Position numbers and translations under genes: made by a program | Notes under the pieces: generated by a model | The model's input: only the letters and a program-made list of their open reading frames with translations | What the model was told of the DNA's origin: nothing | Databases searched by the model: none | Part shown: positions 34,961 to 47,100 of the stretch, piece by piece | Position numbering within the stretch: position 1 is the stretch's first letter | Layout: the number at the start of each line of letters is the position of its first letter | Source: Pelecanus crispus | Taxonomy: Eukaryota; Chordata; Aves; Pelecaniformes; Pelecanidae | Direction: 5' to 3' | NCBI RefSeq assembly: GCF_030463565.1 | Contig: NC_134652.1 | Coordinates: forward strand, 7,157,897-7,221,896 | Length of the DNA: 64,000 nucleotides

Positions 34961-37900
34961 GTGAGGCATCATGATGATGAGAAATGGGAGAGAGGGTGGT
35001 TGGATTTTTTTTTATTATTGCCTTGTAATTTTTATTTGTGACTGGCTTTTACATCCTGAATTGCTGGGAGAAGCTACTGAGGAGTACATTTCACGTTACT
35101 TTGTGGATGAGTCATTCGTAGCAAACTTAATCATGAAGGGACAGCATCTTTCAGGGTTAAGCTCAACAGAATCCAGTCCCTTCCTGTGTAACTTTGTTCT
35201 TTCAAGGTGATATCTGTTTTGCTTTGCCTTTATTGTTGAATCATAACACTTCTCTATTCACGATTTTCATTTCTGTATTTCTTAAATTTCCCCCATTTTT
35301 TTGCAGTAGACAATCACCTTCTTCAGAGGCTGGAATAACCTCTATTCCCTTTGGGAACAAAAGCTCTAAGATAGAGAGAATCTCTGAAGAACTTCTAACA
35401 GCCATTAGGAAACCTGACAGTTAATATCCCACTCTGGGCGCACTGATTTCAGCAAAGTTTGACAGGGGTATGTCCTGCGTGTCAGCGTAACATCAGCGTC
35501 AGATGCCGGTATTGGGAAGCATCTGGTCTCTCCTGGGTCTCCTGAGCAATCCTGCTCTGTGTGGCAAGAATACTTTGGCAAAGGACCAACCAACGAAGTC
35601 TGTCTTTGTTTTACTAAAATCTTTCTACTAAAATCACCCTGCCTGATTTTGTTTGCCCCAGAGAAGTGTTTCAGGATTTCCTAATCATAACTTTGGATAG
35701 CTGCAATGCAACAGGGGGTTGACATTGTGGTTTAGCCAGTCTCACATCAAGCTTGAGAGGAAGGGGAATTTATTTCTGCCCAGAGCAATCAAAGATGAAA
35801 TGTAAGGGTGGTAAGGGTAAGACACTCCCAATGAGCCTTCTGTATCATCCTGGGACTGTGTCAGAGCTGAAAAGCACGTTTTGGCATACAGTTTTTCATG
35901 TGTTCGTACATTTTTTAATTAATTCACTGCAGTGTTACTAAATTGCAGCTTTAAGTTGGGAAAGCGTATTAGCTACATGCTCTATTTACAAGCTTCGCAG
36001 TGTGTAGTCTAGCTGTTTCACATTTTCTCATTATTTACTCTTTCATTTTTTGCACTGCTTTTCTTGAACTTCTGTTTATGTGCTGGCTAGTCTAAATGCA
36101 CAGTTAGCTTTTGATCGTTTTGTAGTTCTTTTTTGTCGGAAAGGCCAGATAACGTTTTCTACATTACTGTCGCTATCGACGTTTTAAAACTAAGTCTAGA
36201 TTGTAATTTTTGAGGATGCAAACTCACTTGGTAGACTTGATTATTTCTTTTAACTCTGAGCCACTCTTGCAGGTAATGTGTGAAGAAAATTGTTTCCATG
36301 GGCTCTTCTCTAGTTAGATGTAAGAGCGGGAGTGGGAGTTCTGATTCTTCCCCCAGAGCTAAATGGCCTGTTCATTTTTAGGAAATCAAAGAAGAGGTCA
36401 GTGCCTCTGTATGCATGTTCTAAGATGTAATTCTTATGCACTGAGTTCATTGTCCTTTTATACTCTCAAAAGATTTAATGGTGAAGTCACAGTCTTGCTT
36501 CAGGCACTTTCAGTGGTGTTTGACCTCACGCTTAAGTTGTATTTCAGTGTTTCGCTGAATAGGAACGAAGTAAGCACGTGCATGAATCCTTTTGCTGTGA
36601 TGGGGCCTAGGAAATGGGACCATCCAGTTCTGGACTTGCCAACTATTTGTAATCTCAGGATTACCTCTTCTGAAAATTCGCTGTAATAACAAACTCCTAA
36701 TGCCTGCCACAGCAGAGGATGGAACTTCTGATACCATTGAAGTCCTTGGCAGTGGGCTGCTTAAACACCTTTAGGAGTTGGGATTTGTCTCTTCCCAGTT
36801 ATTGCAGCAGAAGTCTTAGTGGTACAGAAAAATGCAGGATGGGGACCTTCATGGGAAAAATGCAGAATGAGCTCTTACCACATTCATCACATGGATGCAC
36901 AGTAGATTCATTTTTAATCATATTGATTTTAAAAATGCATAAGCAAGGGAGAAGAGTCTTTGACTATCCTGTTTTAAAAGAGTAATAAAAAATAAAACCA
37001 GAAGCTGTACGGACAATGGTAGGGCATTAAAGAGAGAAAATACTTGTTTGTAGCTGCTTATAAACAACATTTTCCTTGGCAATATGCTCCCTATCAGGTA
37101 CTGTATTATTTGCTTGTTAAGAGCAAATGCCCCATGGAAGTAGACACAAAGGTGCTTTACACTACTACCAACCAAAAGTTACTCAAATGGAAATGTGTTT
37201 TTTAGCAGCATCTCAATGCCTGTGATGTTTATTTCAATACCTATGATGTTTCTAAAATAATGTACCTAAATCCACAAAATTCTTAATCTTTGAATTGCTC
37301 TTTTGCCTCAGCAGTAAAAAGTTCATTGCCCCATTGGCTGTCTTATTTGCATCTGGTGTCTGGTTTTGGTTTTTTAGAAGAAAACCAACAACTAGACTTG
37401 CAAGGTGCAGAAATCAAAGGTTTTTTCCTGTCCATTAGATTATCCATATTTTCCAGTAAAAGAGCAATCAAAGTAAAACCGTGCAAGCAGATATCTGTAA
37501 TTGCAGCATGTATATATGTGGAGAAGGTTATTTTGCTTCTGTTGATATTATCACTGATCAAACTTACTTTGTGAAATATATGACATTTTCTCTGTGTGGC
37601 ATAGAACAAATCGCACAGACAGACAAAGAACTGAGTGTCTCTATAAGTAAATCCTGCATTCCAGGAACAACTGTAAACATTGCATCGAACCTCAGGCTGT
37701 AAGTGGGTACTCAGAGTTGCTTTATGTAGAGATTAAAGATAGGATCTACTCCTTCTCATAGAACTTACACTGAAGGTATGAGCACAAAAAGCAAGCAAGA
37801 GAAGTTTCATGCCTGATTGCATGCCTTAAACTCTACCCTATTGTGTGTTTCTCAGCTAAGAATTAAAATAGTCTACAAATACACCAAATCCGTGTGCTGA

Positions 37901-40900
37901 CAGTTGTTTTATGTTTTGAACACAGTTTGGCCCAAGCCCATAGTTACCCATTTTCTGCTCTCAGTCCCTATTAACACAGTTGCTTACATTCTGTCATATT
38001 ATGTTTTTTTCTTGGAAAATTGGTAGATGGGATGACACAGTGGGTTTCACTTCTGAGTGAGCCGTTGTCTAAAACTCACTCGAACAACAGAGGATGCTTC
38101 TTGTACCTTCTTCATCTCCTCCCATTTCTTTGTTCCTGTTGCTTTTCTTCCATCGCGCTTGCTTCGAGTTGCTAACCCACTGATGCGGAGAAGGAGGGTT
38201 TGAAAAACCATGGGGAGGGAGAGAAAAAGGTTTGAATATTCAGGTTTGGATAGCAGTTCGGAACGTGCTTATATTTTTAATGACGATGCAGATTGATTTT
38301 AAGTGGGTAGCATTTGCATCTGGTTTAAAAACTACTTAGGTCTATGATGCAGAGAGAGGTCCCAGGTCGTTCTATGAGCCTATGACTGTGGTTGAAAGCT
38401 GAAAAGGGATATAGTCCCTTTTTTATATATTGTTTGTTTATAATTTTTTTCATCCTAAAACAGAGCAGCAAACCTTACAAAGTCACCCAGTTTTGCCAAG
38501 TATCTGCCCCCAACACACCAGAACGGTTGTTTAGGTGGTAGTGTCCCTTTCCCCATCCCAGAGGCATTCCCTCCTGTTGTAACTCCAACACAGCTCGTGT
38601 CCCAGGGCTCCAGGGGCTCTTTTGGCAGAGCCACAGTTAAACACAAAGCTGCGGGGCACCCTTTCCCCAAAGGATCTGGGTGACTTTGCTGTGCTGCCGT
38701 AGGAGCGCTCAGCAGCCACTTGCGTGACTTCTGGTCGCTCCCACTTAGGAGCTTTACTAATTAAGTGAAAGATGCTTTTCATCAGTGCTATTGTCTTGGC
38801 TGAACGGTGTGGCAAATCCATCTCAGGAGTTTAAAAGCACCCGACACGAAGGGGCTTGGGGTGGTGGGGGAAGAAATAGGGAACGGCGTTTTACAGAATG
38901 TGGTTGCTTTCCGGCTAAATAAACGATAGCCAAATTTAGCAGCACCCTCTCCTGGTTTTTGGCAGAATAACATGTAAGGATATCGATCTTAAGTAAGATA
39001 CGGGAGGGTCACAGCTGCTTGTTTCCTCAAACGCGATGGACCTGGTGAACTTTCTGTAAGCAGTGAACGCAGCTAAGTTAAAACGCTATGCTAAAATACT
39101 AAAATGGCTCTGTTTTTCATTAAAGGCGGTTGCTGTTGCTTTGATCAAAACTTAATGAAAACTTGAGGGGCTCATTGTGTATCAGAAAACTGATTGAAAT
39201 GGCTTTGGAAGGCGGCATTATGGAGCAGCTAATGCTCTCCACCTCCTGAGCAGACTCCACGCTACCAAACAACTTCAGAAGAGGGCCAGCAGTCGTCCCT
39301 TCCCCCACGGCTGTTCCAAGGGCTGTGCTCATGTGAATCGCTCAAAGCCAGGACATTTCCGAAAGGAAGCAGTGACCAGCATGCTGAGTGGTGTAGCCCG
39401 GGCACGGGGCACAGATGCTGTTACACGCGTCTTCCTGCTGTACTTCTCGATCGCTTTTCCAGAGGTACCATACCTAAAACTCAAAACCATTGCCTGCCCG
39501 TATTCCTGTGTTACTCTTCGGCCTTGTAAAGCTTGTTTCACTTTACACACAAATGTGCAAACCAAAAAAAAAAAAAAAGTTTGGCTGAGAAAAGCAGTAC
39601 TGCGTGGGTAGGGCTTCGTGTCTCAGGCGAGCACTGAAATTGCCGTCGATGGGGTGTCCTGCCACTGGGTGACAAATGCACGGGGGCTTTTCATTTGCTT
39701 TGCAATCTAAATTTCCAGCAGCATCTGGCTGTTTGTTTCCTTACCGGAGCACGGCTGCAGCAACCCCTCAGTGCGCGTTTTCCTGAAGGAATCCCAGCTG
39801 CGTCTGCGAGCTGTTCTGCCTGGCCGGACCCCTCAGCGCGGGGGAATCGTGGTGGTCAGCGGGGCTTCAGCAGAGCGGCGCGCCGGCGGGCAGTTCAGCT
39901 GGCAGGAGCAGAGCCGAAGTTGTGTCAGCGTTCACAAATGTGGTTTCCGTTTTCATCACGCCTATCTCAGCTGCCCGTGGGGTATGACCGCTTGTGAGCA
40001 TTTGATTAGATAGATTTCACGTGTTTTTCCATGTCATTAATAAAAAGAGGTGGGAACTTGAAATACTTGAACAAGTTATGCTAACAACTGCAGCACTAAA
40101 GCTCTCCCAGTGTTACAAAAAATGTACTACCTTAGAGGTAAGTTAAAACCTTTCAGGTTCTTTTTCAAGCTACAGTTCAAAGGAACAGCCTAACATAAAT
40201 TTTTTCTCAGTTCCTGCTCTGTATTTACTGACTTCATAATTTTTCCATGGTTTGAATACTGGGTTTAGACATCCTTTCACATCTGCAGTACATACAACAT
40301 AAAAACGTCCTTTTCGCATACCTGAAATGCTACAGAGGTTGACCAGGCAGCACAGAGTATAAAGGAGAAGTTTGATGCCCCTCTTTTAGTCTGCAAAGAG
40401 ATCCTGAATGGTGTGAAACCCCCAAAACTGAAGGACCAAAGGCAACGCTGCTGTGGGTATCACCGAGACCGAGTACCTCGGTACCAGACCAAATCGCAGT
40501 GGCAGGATTTTGGTGTTTCCTGTAGGAGCAAGTAACTCCCAAAAGGAATGGGGAATCCGTTTCTGCTGCTTCTCTTGCACTGTTCTGTTAGCCGCTATTA
40601 AAAACCAGGATTCTCAGCATCCCGACCAGGCTACTTGGCAAATCCACAGGCCTCTAGAGAAGCCCTCTTGGATTAAAATGACAATCTCCCGTGTAATGAA
40701 GATAGTGGGGCTCACAGAACACCTCCGACTGCTGCTCGCTCCACATCTTTGACACCATTTCTCGTTACGGAAGTATGAAATTACCAGGTTTTTTTTTTAG
40801 AGCGAAGCTTTCATCCTGAAGCCAGAAGAGTACAAGCTGTGTGTTTCATCCTTTCATCCCTTTTCCCCACCCACTTCCTTTTCTACTGGGGAGAAATAAG

Positions 40901-43289
40901 TGAACTCTTTGTGATCTCTGCTTTCGGAAGGTTTCATCTCCCAAGCTGCTTAATAGATTATCAGCAGCATCCCAGCTAACAGATGGCTGGAAGTGACAGC
41001 AGTGCTGCAAAGAATTAAGTAAATTACTTCCATCTCGGGATTGGTCTCGTTCACTACGTTATGTAGCTTTTAAGCGTTTTCCATCCACTCGGATGAATAT
41101 TTGTGTATCGTTTATGGAACATGAACAAAATCTCTCTGAACCAAAATTTCCAACCTCAAGGCGACTTGTTATTTTTGGAGTCATCATTAGGCCTTGGGCA
41201 AAGACTTAAGGGAAATCTTATCCTCTGTAGTTGGGCCAATAACACTGTAAACTTAAAGATGAACTGTCTTTTTCTGAGCTCAAGATTAGGCAATGAACCA
41301 ACCCCTCACGAAGCCACTAGCAGCAGTCAGAAAAATTACTGAGTGTGGCAATTTTTTTGTCATTGTTTGTGTTTGTTATTTTGACTCTGCTCTGGTTTGC
41401 TAAAAAATCCTTTTCACGTGCAAGCGTGGAATGTTCTTCTCTGAGACGAGAGCTGCCAAAACCTGAATCAGTCTTTTTTAGTTCTTCTTTCATTTTTCCC
41501 CCCACTTCAGAAGAGAGGCTACAAGCTAGGAAAATAGAACTTGGAAGTGATGAGTTTTTTTAGGGCTCGGCATTTTCAAAGAGGGATGCCCAAGGATGCC
41601 ACTGACCCCCAGCCAGACCCCCGTGGACAGAAAGGGAGAGCCGCACATCTGCATGCTGCCAAGAGGAGCTGTGTTCAAGGTTAGGCTGTTAACACACAGC
41701 TGTCCTTGTGTACATAACTGGTGTCCCAGCAAAGCTCTCAAACTGGATAGGAAAAGGGGTGGGGGGGTGGGGGGGGGAGAAATCGGTCTATATACCAAAA
41801 GACCTTCGTGGTGTGCTAAATAAAATTGAGATAGCCAAAGCAGTGACCAAAGTGGCATAAATGAAGAAAAAGGGCATTAGTCTGCATTCAGCCTAATTTC
41901 AGTTTTGGTCCCGTGTGAAATGACTGCAGTGGGACCAAGACTGTTGGAGCAGGGTAGCTGTAGCTACACTGTGAAAACCATTACTCACTTCACTGTCATT
42001 TCTTAGTTTGCCGATGGATGAGTTCAGCTGGGAGCAAAGGTCTCCAAAATCATGACATGGGTATGTCCTACCAACTTTAATTTTACTTATATGGCAGCAA
42101 TCTCATATTAAGCAGCATCTCGCTTCAAGGCACATCTTGCTTCACCAGGTTGGGAGATTTATGAGCATCTGGACTACAGCAGAACGAAGCACCCACTTCC
42201 AAGAGGATGTGCGGTCCTCACACCCATCCGCTCTTCACTCTCTGTGGTCTTCACCCTACTCCTTCACCCCTCCAATTTTGCGTGCCCATAACCCACACTG
42301 AGATTATTGCTTTTTTCCCTCCCTTCAAAGCTTGTGTATAGTGTAGCGTGTAGCGGTGGTTGTACCTCTGGAGGGCTGATGGATCACAAGTCCTCCTAGA
42401 TACCCTATAAAAATCGCCATTTTTCATCACAGGAAAAATGCACTGATGGGAAAAAGAAGTAGTGGTTACTGAGCTTTTCAAAACAAGGAAACTCATGGCT
42501 CAGTAATGTGGGCATCACTGGTTTCCGTTGAAAAGTATGTTAACTTATTACAAGATGTAACCTGTTCTATAACATGTTCCATATTATTTTTTCCGAACGC
42601 TTAGATGTATTACACGGTTCTGGTGCATTCATGCACCTCTGTGGTAGCCAGCAGCGGGGCTTTTGCTAGCCATCCCCAGGCTTGCAGAACAGGCACATGG
42701 CAACGTGGACCACGAACAGGGGCACGGAGGAAAAAGTTGCAATAGCCTTTACCAGGGTATGACTATTTTTTCTATTGGCAATACGTAGAAGCCATATGGA
42801 AAGCTTGCTTTTACAAAACAGTCCTTGTTCTTCAGAGATCTGTAAGAAGTTGAAGGATGTGTGGGTAACATCACACCCTCAAATATAAAGGATGGCCCCA
42901 CAGACTGTAGTTGCTTGTCCAGCTCCCTCAGCTCATCAGATACATTGGGTTCGAGCTGGGCAGTGCTGAACCTCAGGCAACCCTGAGCAAAATCACTGCA
43001 AGGGAGGGAGGGTCCCCAGCGGAGCCGCTGCCTGAGCCTGCTCCTCTCACAGAGGCACTGTTAAACAGGACTCTGGTCGACCTCCAGCTTCCCATGGCAG
43101 CACAAGAGGAACACTGTCTTACGGAGCGGAGGATGCTGCTCAGAGCTTCAACAGCGCGGAGGCTTCGCAGAAGGCGTTTGAATCGCTGCTTGTGCTGGTG
43201 AGCTCCTCAGGAACTGCAGCAGTGAGGACGGGGCAGGCACTTGGGGCTGGTGAAGTGACTGTTGCCTTGTGAAGAGAGCTGCTTTAAAA
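34961..43289. other. Intergenic region downstream of RGS10
   Basis: About 8.3 kb holds many short frames on both strands, none with recognisable motifs or paired splice sites. Small GC-rich patches occur at about 38.5-38.8, 39.7-40.0 and 42.9-43.2 kb. G-rich runs lie at about 41757-41778. I can support no gene, RNA or mobile element here. Confidence 0.55.
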
Positions 43290-43817
43290 ATCATAGAATC
43301 ACAGAATGCTTTGGGTTGGAAGGCACCTTTAGAGCCCCCCCAGCCCAGCCCCTGCAGTGCCAGGGACAGCTTTAACCAGCCCAGGGTGCTCAGAGCCCCG
43401 TCCAGCCTGGCCTGGGATGGTTCTGGGGATGGGGCCTCCACCGCCTCTCTGGGCAACCCCTTCCAGTGCTTCACCACCCTCACTGTAAAAGATTTCTTCC
43501 TTATAGCCAGTCTAAATCTATCCTTCTTTAGTTTAAATCCATTATTCCTTGTCCTGTCACAACAGGCCTTGCTAAAAAGACTGTCCCCATCCTTCCTGTA
43601 GACCCCCTTTAAGTACCGAGAGGTTGCACTAAGGTGTCCCCTCAGCCCCCTCCTCTCCAGGCTGAACAACCCCAACTCTCTCAGCCTGGCCTCATAGGAG
43701 AGGGGCTCCAGCCCTCGGGGCATTTTTGTGGCCTCCTCTGGACCCGCTCCAGCAGGTCCACGTCCTTCTGGTGCTGACAGCCCCAGAGCTGGACGCAGTA
43801 CTCCAGGTGGGGTCTCA
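43290..43817 (-). mobile_element. CR1 LINE fragment with C-terminal pol remnant
   Basis: On the - strand this is a 5'-truncated CR1 retroposon. The + strand left edge reads TCATAGAATCACAGAATG, the reverse complement of the avian CR1 3' octamer repeats (ATTCTATG type). The - strand frame still encodes the end of the CR1 reverse-transcriptase ORF, with [56 protein letters not shown] and [13 protein letters not shown]. The family's usual full length is about 4.5 kb. Only about 530 bp remain, so the element is dead. Insertion of truncated copies is typical for CR1. Confidence 0.95.
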
Positions 43818-44453
43818 TAAAAATAAAAGGCAGCTTTTGCTTGTGGGTATTTTTTTGGTTTTGTTTTATTTTTTGCCAATGGGACTAGAAACTAAGGTTT
43901 CAGTCTATTCTTGTTGTAGCTGTACTGATATGGATGGAGCTATGGCAAAAGTACGTTTGGCTACGCCTTGCAGCAAATCCCTTACGGGAGCCTGGACGCG
44001 CCGCAGGTTGGCATTGCCACGGCTAAATTTGCTAAGTACGCTTTCCAAATGCACGTTCCACCGAGGCTGCAATCCCATTTATTTCCACAGATTACAGCAC
44101 TAATTTGAAAGTGATTTAATCAGGTGGCAGCTTTCGCATCTGCTGCAGGTTTCATTAAATTAACACCATTAATAGATTTGCATTTTGGGGACCTTAGATG
44201 CCTGTTTGAATTGACAGAAGCCAGAGATACAGTCTCTACCATTACATTAATGCTGGGATTTTCAGAGGCTTAAACAGTACCTAAAGTTGTGGCCAGGGAG
44301 GGATTTGCTAAACGTCCTCCTCGCCCTGCTGCAGGTTGGTCCTGCTGCATGGCCATCTTTAATAGTCAACATCTTGGAAAACTCGGTTGTAAGAGAACGG
44401 TGCTGCAATCTCAGCCAGAATCGTGGCAGGAGTGTGACACTGACTGATAATCA
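43818..44453. other. Unique DNA between CR1 and solo LTR
   Basis: About 640 bp with no recognisable gene or repeat. The adjoining LTR inserted at its right edge, at the target ATGGG. Confidence 0.6.
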
Positions 44454-45032
44454 ATGGGTGTCGTGGTTCAGCCCCAGCCCGCAGCTCAGCACCACGCAGC
44501 CGCTCGCTCACTGCCCCTGCCCCGATGGGATGGGGGGGAGAATCGGAGGAGTGAGAGGGAGAAACACTCCTGGGGTGAGATAAGAACAGTTTAATCATTG
44601 AAATAAAGTAAAATAGTAATGATAATAGTAACAGTATCATAATGATAATAATAATAATGATATACAAAGCAAGTGATGCACAATGCAATTGCTCACCACC
44701 TGCTGACCGATACCCAGACAGTTCCCGAGCAGCGATCGCTGCTCTCCAGCCACCCCCCCCCAGTTTCTATACTGCCCATGACGCCGTATGGTATGGAATA
44801 GCCCTTGGGGCAGTTTGGGTCAGCTGGCCTGGCTGTGCCCCCTCCCAGCTCCTTGTGCCCCTGGCAGAGCATGGGAAGCTGAAAAGCCCTTGACTGGTGT
44901 CAGCAGCACTTAGCAACAACTGAACCATCAGTGTGTTATCAGCGTTATTCTCATCCTAAATCCAAAGCACAGCACTATGCCTGCTACTAGGAAGAAAATT
45001 AACTCTATCTCAGCTGAAAGCAGGACAATGGG
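44454..45032 (-). mobile_element. Solo LTR (ERVL-like) with 5-bp target duplication
   Basis: The LTR is 44459-45027 (569 bp) and lies on the - strand. It starts TGTCCTGCTTTCAGCTGAG and ends GGCTGAACCACGACA. ATGGG flanks it on both sides, at 44454-44458 and 45028-45032. A 5-bp duplication fits the ERVL/class III group, though gammaretroviral LTRs can also make short duplications. I recognise it from memory as an abundant avian LTR whose consensus starts with TG-TCTGG-TTTGGCTG-like sequence. On the - strand a degenerate CRE and TATA region lies at about 44770-44800, and an ATTAAA poly(A) signal at 44590-44595. An AT-rich trinucleotide tract (44617-44662) lies in the 3' part. There is no internal coding sequence, so this is the product of LTR-LTR recombination. 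Confidence 0.88.
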
Positions 45033-45059
45033 AAAAAAAGAAAGAACACCCCCCCCCCC

Positions 45060-45560
45060 CCCCCCGCCATAATTTTTACTGCCCCGCCATCGCCTTCCCG
45101 TGACACCTCCGCGGCGGGGTCAACCCTCCCGGGGGGCTGGGCAGCTCCCTGCACCCCCAGCTCTGCTTCCCCCGGGCTGGGGGGGAGTGGGGGGGAGCAC
45201 CCGGCAGGACCCGCAGCCCCGCACGCCCCTCCCCCCCCGCCCCCCCCGCCCCGGCGCGGCCGGCAGGGGGCGCCCTGGCGCCGCGGGCGGGCAGCGCGCG
45301 GGCAGCGCTTCGCTGGGTTGGGGGCGGGGGGGGGGGGGGGGGGGAATTTGGGGTTTCTGGGTTGCAGGGTGTTGTGCCGGGACAGCCCGAGGTGGCATCG
45401 CCGGCGGTAGGGGATGGGGTTTTTGGGGGTGTGTCCACACCGTACCCTGCCCTTGCGCGGAGCCACCAGCTCGCCAAAAGCCCATCGCCACAAGCCCGGA
45501 GGAGCACGGGGGCAACGGCGGGCGGGGAAGCCAAGGCAAGGGCTCGGCGGAGGGGACACC
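45060..45560. promoter_or_regulatory. CpG island without a recognised gene, containing a CTCF-like site
   Basis: This is very GC- and CpG-rich DNA between a C17 run (45049-45065) and the minisatellite, with a G19 run at 45326-45344. At 45260-45273 CCGGCAGGGGGCGC fits the core CTCF motif (CC-RSY-AG-RK-GGC-RS). Long frames cross it on both strands because stop codons are rare at this composition. No start codon, splice site or protein family supports a gene. It may be an insulator, an unannotated promoter, or part of a repeat-derived island continuing to about 47.5 kb. Confidence 0.45.
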
Positions 45561-47100
45561 CTGTCCGGGGCCTGTCTGTCCGGGGCCTGTCTGTCCTTGG
45601 CCCCTGTCTGTCCGGGCCCTGTCTGTCCCGGGCTCCTGTCTGTCCGGGCCCTGTCTGTCCGGGCCCTGTCTGTCCGGGGCCTGTCTGTCCGGGCCCCTGT
45701 CTGTCCGGGCCCTGTCTGTCCCAGCCCTGTCTGTCCGGGCCCTGTCTGTCCCGGGCCCTGTCTGTCCCAGCCCTGTCTGTCTGGGGCCTGTCTGTCCGGG
45801 GCCTGTCTGTCCCGGGCCCTGTCTGTCCCGGGCCCTGTCTGTCCTTGGCCCCTGTCTGTCCGGGCCCTGTCTGTCCGGGCCCTGTCTGTTCTGGCCCTGT
45901 CTGTCCCGGCCCTGTCTGTCCCAGGCCCTGTCTGTCCGGGCCCCGTCTGTCCGGGCCCCTGTCTGTCCCAGCCCTGTCTGTCCCGGGCCCTGTCTGTCCG
46001 GGCCCTGTCTGTCCGGGCCCTGTCTGTCCGGGCCCTGTCTGTCCCAGCCCTGTCTGTCCGGGCCCCTGTCTGTCCGGGCCCCTGTCTGTCCGGGCCCTGT
46101 CTGTCCGGGCCCTGTCTGTCCGGGGCCTGTCTGTCCGGGCCCCTGTCTGTCCGGGCCCTGTCTGTCCCAGCCCTGTCTGTCCGGGCCCTGTCTGTCCGGG
46201 CCCTGTCTGTCCGGGGCCTGTCTGTCCGGGCCCCTGTCTGTCCGGGCCCTGTCTGTCCCAGCCCTGTCTGTCCGGGCCCTGTCTGTCCCGGGCCCTGTCT
46301 GTCCCAGCCCTGTCTGTCCGGGGCCTGTCTGTCCCGGGCCCTGTCTGTCCCCGGCCCTGTCTGTCCTTGGCCCCTGTCTGTCCGGGCCCTGTCTGTCCGG
46401 GCCCTGTCTGTTCTGGCCCTGTCTGTCCCGGCCCTGTCTGTCCCAGGCCCTGTCTGTCCGGGCCCCGTCTGTCCGGGCCCCTGTCTGTCCCAGCCCTGTC
46501 TGTCCCGGGCCCTGTCTGTCCCGGGCCCTGTCTGTCCGGGGCCTGTCTGTCCTTGGCCCCTGTCTGTCCCGGCCCTGTCTGTTCTGGCCCTGTCTGTCCC
46601 GGGCCCCTGTCTGTCCCGGGCCCTGTCTGTCCCGGGCCCCTGTCTGTCCGGGCCCTGTCTGTCCCGGCCCTGTCTGTCCGGGCCCTGTCTGTTCTGGCCC
46701 TGTCTGTCCCGGCCCTGTCTGTTCTGGCCCTGTCTGTCCCGGGCCCCTGTCTGTCCCGGGCCCTGTCTGTCCGGGCCCTGTCTGTCCCAGCCCTGTCTGT
46801 CCGGGCCCTGTCTGTCCCGGCCCTGTCTGTCCCGGCCCTGTCTGTTCTGGCCCTGTCTGTCCCGGGCCCTGTCTATCCGGGCCCTGTCTGTCCCAGCCCT
46901 GTCTGTCCCGGGCCCTGTCTGTCCCGGCCCTGTCTGTCCGGGCCCTGTCTGTCCGGGCCCTGTCTGTCCCGGGCCCCTGTCTGTCCCGGGCCCTGTCTGT
47001 CCGGGCCCTGTCTGTCCCGGCCCTGTCTGTCCCGGCCCTGTCTGTCCCGGGCCCTGTCTGTCCGGGCCCCTGTCTGTCCCGGGCCCTGTCTGTCCTGCCC
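45560..47100. repeat. 1.5-kb GC-rich minisatellite, 15-17 bp units
   Basis: About 100 head-to-tail copies of CTGTCTGTCCGGGCC occur. Variant units end in CCCGGGCC, CCGGGCCC, CCCAGCC, CGGGGC, TTCTGGCC or CTTGGCCCC, giving lengths of 15-17 bp. Units are not multiples of three in a fixed way, and none contains a stop in most frames. Three + frames (590, 622 and 716 codons) and one - frame (681 codons) therefore run through the array. These are artefacts, not proteins. A higher-order duplication is visible: the variant pattern from about 45673 recurs from about 46210, and the block from 45842 recurs from 46364. Confidence 0.97.

Noticed and set aside
43148..43879. 243-codon - strand ORF as a host gene
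   Set aside because: Its middle is the C-terminal end of CR1 reverse-transcriptase ORF2 in a truncated retroposon.
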